Shown here: in pieces, positions 6,071-10,123 of the stretch
How positions within the stretch are numbered: position 1 is the stretch's first letter
Layout of the letters: each line of letters begins with the position of its first letter
NCBI GenBank assembly: GCA_003520455.1
Contig: DOUV01000823.1
Coordinates: forward strand, 1-10,123
DNA length: 10,123 nt
Direction: 5' to 3'
Origin: Chloroflexota bacterium
GTDB lineage: Bacteria; Chloroflexota; Anaerolineae; Ardenticatenales; Ardenticatenaceae
Notes under the pieces: model-generated
What the model saw: the letters and a program-made list of their open reading frames with translations, nothing else
Told to the model about the DNA's origin: nothing
Database searches by the model: none
Made by a program: the position numbers and the translations under genes

Positions 6071-6814
6071 ATGTCGATTGAATCGGAGCAAGACCTTCGA
6101 GGTCTCGCACGAATCGGGAAGATCGTTGGGCTCACACTCCGAGAGATGAAGATGCGCCTCAGGCCAGGACTCACGACCGGCGACCTCGACGAGGTCGGCG
6201 CCAAGATTCTTGCGAAGCACGGGGCGCGGCCGGCACCGCAGCGTCTCTACGGGTTCCCAGGTGCGATCTGCATCAGTGTGAACGACGAAGCCGTGCACGG
6301 GATTCCCGGCGGACGGATCCTCCGTGCGGGTGACCTGGTCAAGATCGATGTGACAGCCGAGTTGGACGGCTACATTGCCGATGCCGCGCTCACCGTTGCC
6401 CTGCCCCCGGTGTCCGCGACGAAACGCAAACTCCGCGATTGCGCGAAATCGGCGCTGCGCGAGGCCATCGCCGTCGCCCGGGCCGGCTGTCCGATCTACG
6501 AAATCGGGAAGGCCGTGGAAACCGAGGTGCGCCGGCACGGATTTGCGGTCATCCCCGAGTTGAGCGGTCACGGGGTTGGCCGGGCCATCCACGAAGAGCC
6601 GCCCGTGCCGAATTTTGCCGACCGCCGGGTCAGCCAGCGCCTCACCGAGGGCCTCGTCATCACCATCGAACCAATCATCGCCGCAGGCTCAGGGCGCGTC
6701 GTCATCGGTACTGATGGATGGACGGTGAGAACTGGCGACGGCAGCCTGGCGGCCCACTACGAACACACCGTCGTGATCACACGAGATCGCCCGATCGTGC
6801 TGACTGTTTGCTGA
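6071..6814 (+). CDS. map: Type I methionine aminopeptidase
   Basis: This cytosolic metalloenzyme removes the initiator methionine from nascent proteins. The 247-residue length fits the short type I form without an N-terminal extension. All expected ligands are visible: Asp93 (KIDVTAELDGY), Asp104 (YIADAALTV), His167 (SGHGVGRAIHEEP), Glu200 (VITIEPI) and Glu231 (HYEHTVVIT). The substrate-side His76 lies in VNDEAVHGIPGG and His174 in IHEEP. ATG 6071 is preceded by GGAGAGGA (6055-6062) with eight bases of spacing. A GTG one codon upstream (6068) is an alternative start. The YIADAALTV stretch departs from the more common HGDTA-type sequence around the second aspartate. The gene is not next to secY, adk or infA, so it may be a second, accessory map copy; that is inferred from context only. 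A strong hairpin lies just upstream. Confidence 0.94.
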   Translation: MSIESEQDLRGLARIGKIVGLTLREMKMRLRPGLTTGDLDEVGAKILAKHGARPAPQRLYGFPGAICISVNDEAVHGIPGGRILRAGDLVKIDVTAELDGYIADAALTVALPPVSATKRKLRDCAKSALREAIAVARAGCPIYEIGKAVETEVRRHGFAVIPELSGHGVGRAIHEEPPVPNFADRRVSQRLTEGLVITIEPIIAAGSGRVVIGTDGWTVRTGDGSLAAHYEHTVVITRDRPIVLTVC

Positions 6815-6820
6815 AGCCTC

Positions 6821-6841
6821 CGCCTGACGCTCGCGCAGGCG
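6821..6841 (+). terminator. Weak hairpin just after map
   Basis: CGCCTG (6821-6826) pairs with CAGGCG (6836-6841) around a nine-base loop, seven bases after the map stop codon. No T run follows, so intrinsic termination would be inefficient. It may instead protect the 3' end of the transcript. Confidence 0.3.
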
Positions 6842-6969
6842 CGGATGATCGCCAACCATACGGTCTATGATCTGCCGGGAGCGCCGTCATTAGGCAGCAG
6901 ACAGTCGAAGAGGCGCTTCTCTTTTCCGTCTCGATGAAGTTATGTATACTTGTGGCGCTGATACTGGGA

Positions 6970-6998
6970 TTGACAGGGACCGTGGTCGCCCGTATTCT
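6970..6998 (+). promoter_or_regulatory. Near-consensus sigma70 promoter for the acetyltransferase gene
   Basis: A perfect TTGACA (6970-6975) lies 17 bases before TATTCT (6993-6998, four of six matches). Transcription would start near 7005, giving a leader of about 25 bases before ATG 7031. This is the best promoter match in the window. Because its -10 element covers the upstream TTG at 6998, it argues strongly that the protein starts at 7031. A second -10-like TATACT at 6945-6950 lacks a good -35. Confidence 0.65.
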
Positions 6999-7030
6999 TG
7001 CCCGCGGTTGCTCAGGCAGTGCAGGCCACC

Positions 7031-7573
7031 ATGTTCGACCCGGCAAAGATTCGCTTTCGAAGGTTACGTGCATCGGACTTGGGTTTGATGCACACATGGC
7101 TCAACACGGACCCCGTGATGCGGTGGTACGGCAACAAGCCGTGCTCCTATGATGAAGTGGTCCAGGAGTACGTCCCCTCCATCAACGGACAACAGCCCAC
7201 GGACCCGTTCCTCATCCTGTATGAAGAGATCCCGATCGGCTATATTCAAACCTACAAGATCGCGGATTATCCGGACTACAGCCGATACGTCCAGGTGGAC
7301 GAAGACGCCGCCGGCCTGGATCTGTTCATCGGCGAGGCGCAGTACATCCACAGAGGCCTCGGCAGCCTGGTTTTGACCAGGTTCTTGCGTGAGATCGTCT
7401 TCCAGGGCAGCGACACCGTCAGTTGCCTGGTGGGTCCCGAACCGCAGAACACGGTCGCCATCAAAGCCTATGAGAAGGCCGGCTTCCGGTATCTGAAGAC
7501 GGTCCAACTCCCGGATGAAGAGGAGCCGGAGTCCCTGATGCGGATCGCCAGGGAAGATGTCCTGGGCGGGTGA
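7031..7573 (+). CDS. GNAT acetyltransferase resembling aminoglycoside 6'-N-acetyltransferase AAC(6')
   Basis: The 180-residue protein is a GNAT-fold acetyl-CoA-dependent N-acetyltransferase. Its layout follows AAC(6')-Ib: IRFRRLRASDL (7-17), HTWLNTDPVMRWYG (21-34), PIGYIQTY (68-75), GLDLFIG (95-101, Asp97 matching the catalytic-site acid of the AAC(6') GIDQ motif), the acetyl-CoA loop HRGLGSLVL (107-115) and PEPQNTVAIKAYEKAGF (136-152). The family includes aminoglycoside resistance enzymes and also housekeeping or siderophore-related acetyltransferases, so antibiotic resistance is plausible but not proven. ATG 7031 was chosen because the near-consensus promoter overlaps the alternative TTG start at 6998; its Shine-Dalgarno is weak. 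The gene has its own promoter and a dyad after the stop, so it looks monocistronic. It sits beside map and one gene from a nucleotidyltransferase. Confidence 0.9.
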   Translation: MFDPAKIRFRRLRASDLGLMHTWLNTDPVMRWYGNKPCSYDEVVQEYVPSINGQQPTDPFLILYEEIPIGYIQTYKIADYPDYSRYVQVDEDAAGLDLFIGEAQYIHRGLGSLVLTRFLREIVFQGSDTVSCLVGPEPQNTVAIKAYEKAGFRYLKTVQLPDEEEPESLMRIAREDVLGG

Positions 7574-7606
7574 TCAGGCGAGTGGATCGCCGTGGGGCTG
7601 GTTTCC

Positions 7607-7621
7607 GGAGCGCAGCGCTCC
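7607..7621. repeat. Short dyad downstream of the acetyltransferase gene
   Basis: GGAGCGC (7607-7613) and GCGCTCC (7615-7621) form a 7-bp inverted repeat around a single A, 33 bases after the acetyltransferase stop and followed by ATTTG. As RNA it would need to open the inner pairs to form a loop. It may be a weak terminator or a protein-binding dyad. Its core resembles the palindrome at 1395-1412. Confidence 0.35.
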
Positions 7622-7757
7622 ATTTGCCGCCGGTGTTCTTCGCGTCAAACGACCGCCCCAACGCCAGCTCGGCCACGAACGGGCACCGCGATGCCTTCCA
7701 GACGCCTCGCCTGAGATGCCATCCGAATCACTGGCCGAGTTGCGAGTCGAACAGGAT

Positions 7758-7787
7758 TTGACCGGGACGACGCCGATGTTGGCTAAC
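7758..7787 (+). promoter_or_regulatory. Weak candidate promoter for the membrane oxidoreductase gene
   Basis: TTGACC (7758-7763) is a good -35 element. The best -10 is GCTAAC (7782-7787) at 18 bases, which matches only three consensus positions. Transcription from it would include the hairpin at 7802-7831 in the leader. An activator or an alternative sigma factor may be needed, or the true promoter may lie elsewhere. Confidence 0.25.
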
Positions 7788-7801
7788 GTTTCATCCTCAC
7801 A

Positions 7802-7831
7802 CGTGTGCCCGTTCCCGTCTCGAGGCACACG
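7802..7831 (+). promoter_or_regulatory. Leader inverted repeat upstream of the membrane oxidoreductase gene
   Basis: CGTGTGCC (7802-7809) and GGCACACG (7824-7831) form a perfect 8-bp stem with a 14-base loop, ending about 21 bases before the Shine-Dalgarno. The 5' arm also belongs to the 10-bp palindrome CACACGTGTG (7798-7807), so two pairings exclude each other. It could be an operator or a leader hairpin. The function is inferred only from position. Confidence 0.4.
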
Positions 7832-7861
7832 CCGATACGCTCACCTGGAAAGGAACGGACG

Positions 7862-9937
7862 GTGCCCACAACCGTTGAACCAATCCGCGACACGTTCTGG
7901 AACGTGCCCCACTGGGCCGAGATCGCTCTCTATACCACAATGGCGGTCGCCACGTTGGCGATGCTCTACGGCCTCTACCGTCGCCTCAGCCTCTACCGCC
8001 AGGGCCAGCCGGAGTGGCGCTTCGATCACCTGCCCGAGCGCGTTGGCCGGGTGCTGGTCTATGCGCTTGGCCAGCTCCGCCTGGCGCGGCAGAGCTACCC
8101 CGGCTTCATGCACCTCTTCATGTTCTGGTCGTTCCTGGTGCTCCTGCTGGGGACTACACTTGCCACCGTTGACAACGACATCACCCTGCCCTTCCTGCAC
8201 TTCAAGCTCCTCAAGGGCACCTTTTACCTGACCTATGAGACCGTTCTGGATATCTTCGGCCTGCTCTTCCTTGTCGGGTTAGGGATGGGGTGGTACCGCC
8301 GCTACGTGAAGGGCAGCGTGCGCCTGGGTTACGACTGGGGCTGGGCGTTCACGCTCGGCTCGCTCTTCCTGATCAACCTGACCGGCTTTGTGGTCGAGGC
8401 CTTCCGCATTGCCGTGGTTCGGCCGTGGTGGCAGCTCTACTCGCCCGTGGGCTACGTCTTCAGCCTGCTGTTTACCGGCGCGGGCATGAGCGAGGCCGCC
8501 ATGCGCGCGACCCACCTCTTCTTCTGGCTCGCTCACTTCGCACTGGTCGGTCTCTTTCTGGCGGCGATCCCCTACACGCCGCTGATGCACATCCTGACCA
8601 GCCCTCTCAACATCTTTTTCAGCCGCCTGGGCGGCCACCCCCAGGCCCTCAGGCCGATCCCCGACCTGGAGCAACGCGAAAGCTGGGGGGTGGGCCGGCT
8701 CAGCGATTTCTCCTGGAAGCAGCTTCTCGACTTCGACGCCTGCACCGAGTGTGGACGCTGCCAGATAGCCTGCCCGGCCTGGAACGCCGGGACACCCCTC
8801 AACCCCAAACGGGTCGTCCTCGACCTGCGCAACCACATGTTGGCGACGGGAGGCCTCCCTTCCAGCCAGATCGGCGGCTTCAGCGACGGCGACTTCAATG
8901 AGCAGGCCCGGCTCGGCCAGGAGTTGGTCGGGTGCGTCATCAAGGACGAGACGCTGTGGGCCTGTACCACCTGCCGGGCCTGCGTCTACGAGTGCCCGGT
9001 CTTCATCGAACACGTGGACTCGATCGTGGACATGCGCCGCCACCTGGTGATGACCGAAGGGCGCATGCCCGATACGGTCAGCCAGGGTCTGCGCAACCTG
9101 GAACGCGCCGGCAACCCCTGGGGCTACGCGCCCGAGGACCGCGCCAGGTGGGCCGACGGCCTCAACGTGCCGGTCCTGGAGGACCAGGAGGTCGAATACC
9201 TCTACTGGGTGGGCTGCGCCGCCAGCTACGACCAGCGCAACCAGCGGATCGCGCGCGCCTTCGTCAGGCTGATGGAGGCCGCCGGGGTGGACTACGCCGT
9301 CCTGGGGAGTGAGGAGAGTTGCAACGGCGACCCCGCCCGCCGGCTCGGCAACGAGTATCTCTTCAAGGTCATCGCCGAGAATAACATCGAGATCCTCAAC
9401 AGCAAGAAGTTCAAGAAGATCGTGACGGCCTGCCCGCACTGCTTCAACATCCTGGGCAACGAGTACGAGCCCTTCGGCGGCCGGTACGAGGTGATCCACC
9501 ACAGCCAACTGCTGGCCGAGCTGGTGGCGAGCGGCCGGATCACGGCTAGCCGGCATGTGGACGAGATCATCACCTTCCACGATTCCTGCTATCTCGGGCG
9601 CTACAACGGGGTCTTCGACGCGCCGCGCGAGATTCTGGCGAGCGTTCCGGGCGTGGAGCTGCGGGAGATGCCGCGTAGCCGCGAGCGCGGCCTCTGTTGC
9701 GGCGGGGGTGGCGGCGGGATGTGGGTGGAAATCCACGGCGAGCGGCGGATCAACGAGATCCGCCTGCGCGAGGCTCAGAGCGTCAACCCGAACACCGTCG
9801 CCTCAGCCTGCCCCTTCTGCATGTTCATGTTTGATCTCGGGGTGAAGGTGATCGGGATAGACGAGGACGTCGAGCTCAAGGACGTGGCCGAGGTGCTGGC
9901 CGAGTCGGCCCTGGGCCCGGACGGCGCGGGGAGATAA
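7862..9937 (+). CDS. Fused cytochrome b / iron-sulfur CCG-domain oxidoreductase, likely ETF:menaquinone oxidoreductase (DUF224/HdrD-like)
   Basis: The 691-residue membrane protein joins a NarI/HdrE-like cytochrome b part to an HdrD/GlpC-like soluble part. About five hydrophobic helices span residues 18-238; candidate heme ligands are His84, His218, His225 and His243. Two 4Fe-4S motifs follow: CTECGRCQIACP (Cys294, 297, 300, 304) and CTTCRACVYECPV (Cys368, 371, 374, 378). Two CCG domains then appear. The first has Cys452, Cys487 in ESCNGD (one Cys instead of CC, as I recall is usual in this family), Cys524 and Cys527. The second has Cys576, Cys612-613 in LCCGGGG, and Cys650 and Cys653. Relatives in syntrophic and beta-oxidising bacteria move electrons from ETF to menaquinone; this role is inferred. 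GTG 7862 was chosen because AAAGGA lies seven bases upstream. An earlier GTG at 7805 would add 19 unsupported residues. No etfAB genes are in the window. Confidence 0.92.
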   Translation: MPTTVEPIRDTFWNVPHWAEIALYTTMAVATLAMLYGLYRRLSLYRQGQPEWRFDHLPERVGRVLVYALGQLRLARQSYPGFMHLFMFWSFLVLLLGTTLATVDNDITLPFLHFKLLKGTFYLTYETVLDIFGLLFLVGLGMGWYRRYVKGSVRLGYDWGWAFTLGSLFLINLTGFVVEAFRIAVVRPWWQLYSPVGYVFSLLFTGAGMSEAAMRATHLFFWLAHFALVGLFLAAIPYTPLMHILTSPLNIFFSRLGGHPQALRPIPDLEQRESWGVGRLSDFSWKQLLDFDACTECGRCQIACPAWNAGTPLNPKRVVLDLRNHMLATGGLPSSQIGGFSDGDFNEQARLGQELVGCVIKDETLWACTTCRACVYECPVFIEHVDSIVDMRRHLVMTEGRMPDTVSQGLRNLERAGNPWGYAPEDRARWADGLNVPVLEDQEVEYLYWVGCAASYDQRNQRIARAFVRLMEAAGVDYAVLGSEESCNGDPARRLGNEYLFKVIAENNIEILNSKKFKKIVTACPHCFNILGNEYEPFGGRYEVIHHSQLLAELVASGRITASRHVDEIITFHDSCYLGRYNGVFDAPREILASVPGVELREMPRSRERGLCCGGGGGGMWVEIHGERRINEIRLREAQSVNPNTVASACPFCMFMFDLGVKVIGIDEDVELKDVAEVLAESALGPDGAGR

Positions 9938-10123
9938 GCGAGGCGCGTCAGCTATCCGCCGCCAACCGGCGCCGGCAGGACCGAACCAACCAACCGCACC
10001 AGCCCACCGCCCGCCGGGATAGCGTATCTCTCTGATCCTGGTGGCGAACTGGTGCGAGTAGCGGGGTGCCTGTTTGGAGTGCGCGCGGTTGCCCCTTTCA
10101 AAATTCATCCGCCCCCCAGCGTG
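9938..10123. other. Non-coding right edge
   Basis: After the oxidoreductase stop I see no supported gene. CCGGCGCCGG is a 10-bp palindrome (about 9966-9975), and CTATCC and GGATAG form a distant 6-bp inverted repeat around it. No T run follows, so a classical terminator is not evident. An ORF reading left from 10108 mostly overlaps the oxidoreductase gene antisense and looks like a shadow. Confidence 0.4.

Noticed and set aside
6934..7152. Plus-strand 72-codon ORF whose start resembles a signal peptide with a lipobox-like end
   Set aside because: The hydrophobic stretch covers the acetyltransferase promoter, and the remainder is an out-of-frame reading of the acetyltransferase gene. No Shine-Dalgarno or homology was seen.
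8279..9736. 485-codon antisense ORF across the oxidoreductase gene
   Set aside because: It is a typical high-GC shadow frame opposite a strongly supported gene; its Ala/Val/Asp/His-rich composition matches no family.

Overview
The window is a compact, GC-rich (roughly 60-65% by eye) bacterial chromosomal segment. It has short intergenic gaps, good Shine-Dalgarno sequences, frequent GTG starts and sigma70-like promoters. The gene set is a glycine-rich RRM protein, an acidic-tailed SlyD-type FKBP, ChrA, FumC, ThrB and a fused cytochrome b/FeS oxidoreductase of the DUF224/HdrD class. This suggests a free-living, respiring, Gram-positive-like or Chloroflexota (Thermomicrobia-like) organism. That placement is an inference from general resemblance and is only moderately secure. 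I see no rRNA, tRNA, CRISPR array, insertion sequence, transposase or phage gene.

Left part (1-2756), all on the minus strand. It holds an RRM RNA-binding protein that runs off the left edge, then a SlyD-like peptidyl-prolyl isomerase. Next comes a gene-poor stretch of about 680 bases (940-1616) that is unusually rich in inverted repeats. A long-form chromate transporter gene follows, read toward that stretch. The chrA frame is intact except for one in-frame TAG, so it is either a recent pseudogene, a readthrough gene or a sequencing error. A sigma70-like promoter (1155-1183) and a candidate four-helix RNA element (1056-1152) lie upstream of the FKBP gene.

Middle part (2950-5970), plus strand. 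fumC (class II fumarase, TCA cycle) has its own promoter. thrB (homoserine kinase, threonine synthesis) follows. The 80-base gap between them contains a hairpin, a 17-codon ORF with a good Shine-Dalgarno sequence, and an arm able to pair with the thrB ribosome-binding site. Together these form a possible translational attenuator. A small polymerase-beta-type nucleotidyltransferase of unknown substrate follows thrB closely.

Right part (6071-9937), plus strand. It holds a type I methionine aminopeptidase outside its usual ribosomal-protein setting. Next is an AAC(6')-like GNAT acetyltransferase behind a near-consensus promoter. Last is a 691-residue membrane protein with a cytochrome b-type N-terminus, two 4Fe-4S motifs and two cysteine-rich CCG domains. 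It probably passes electrons from electron-transfer flavoprotein (fatty-acid beta-oxidation) to menaquinone. The nucleotidyltransferase and acetyltransferase on either side of map both resemble antibiotic-modifying families. No complete new multi-gene system is evident. The most unusual signals are the structured RNA-like elements upstream of the FKBP gene, the chrA amber codon and the thrB leader.
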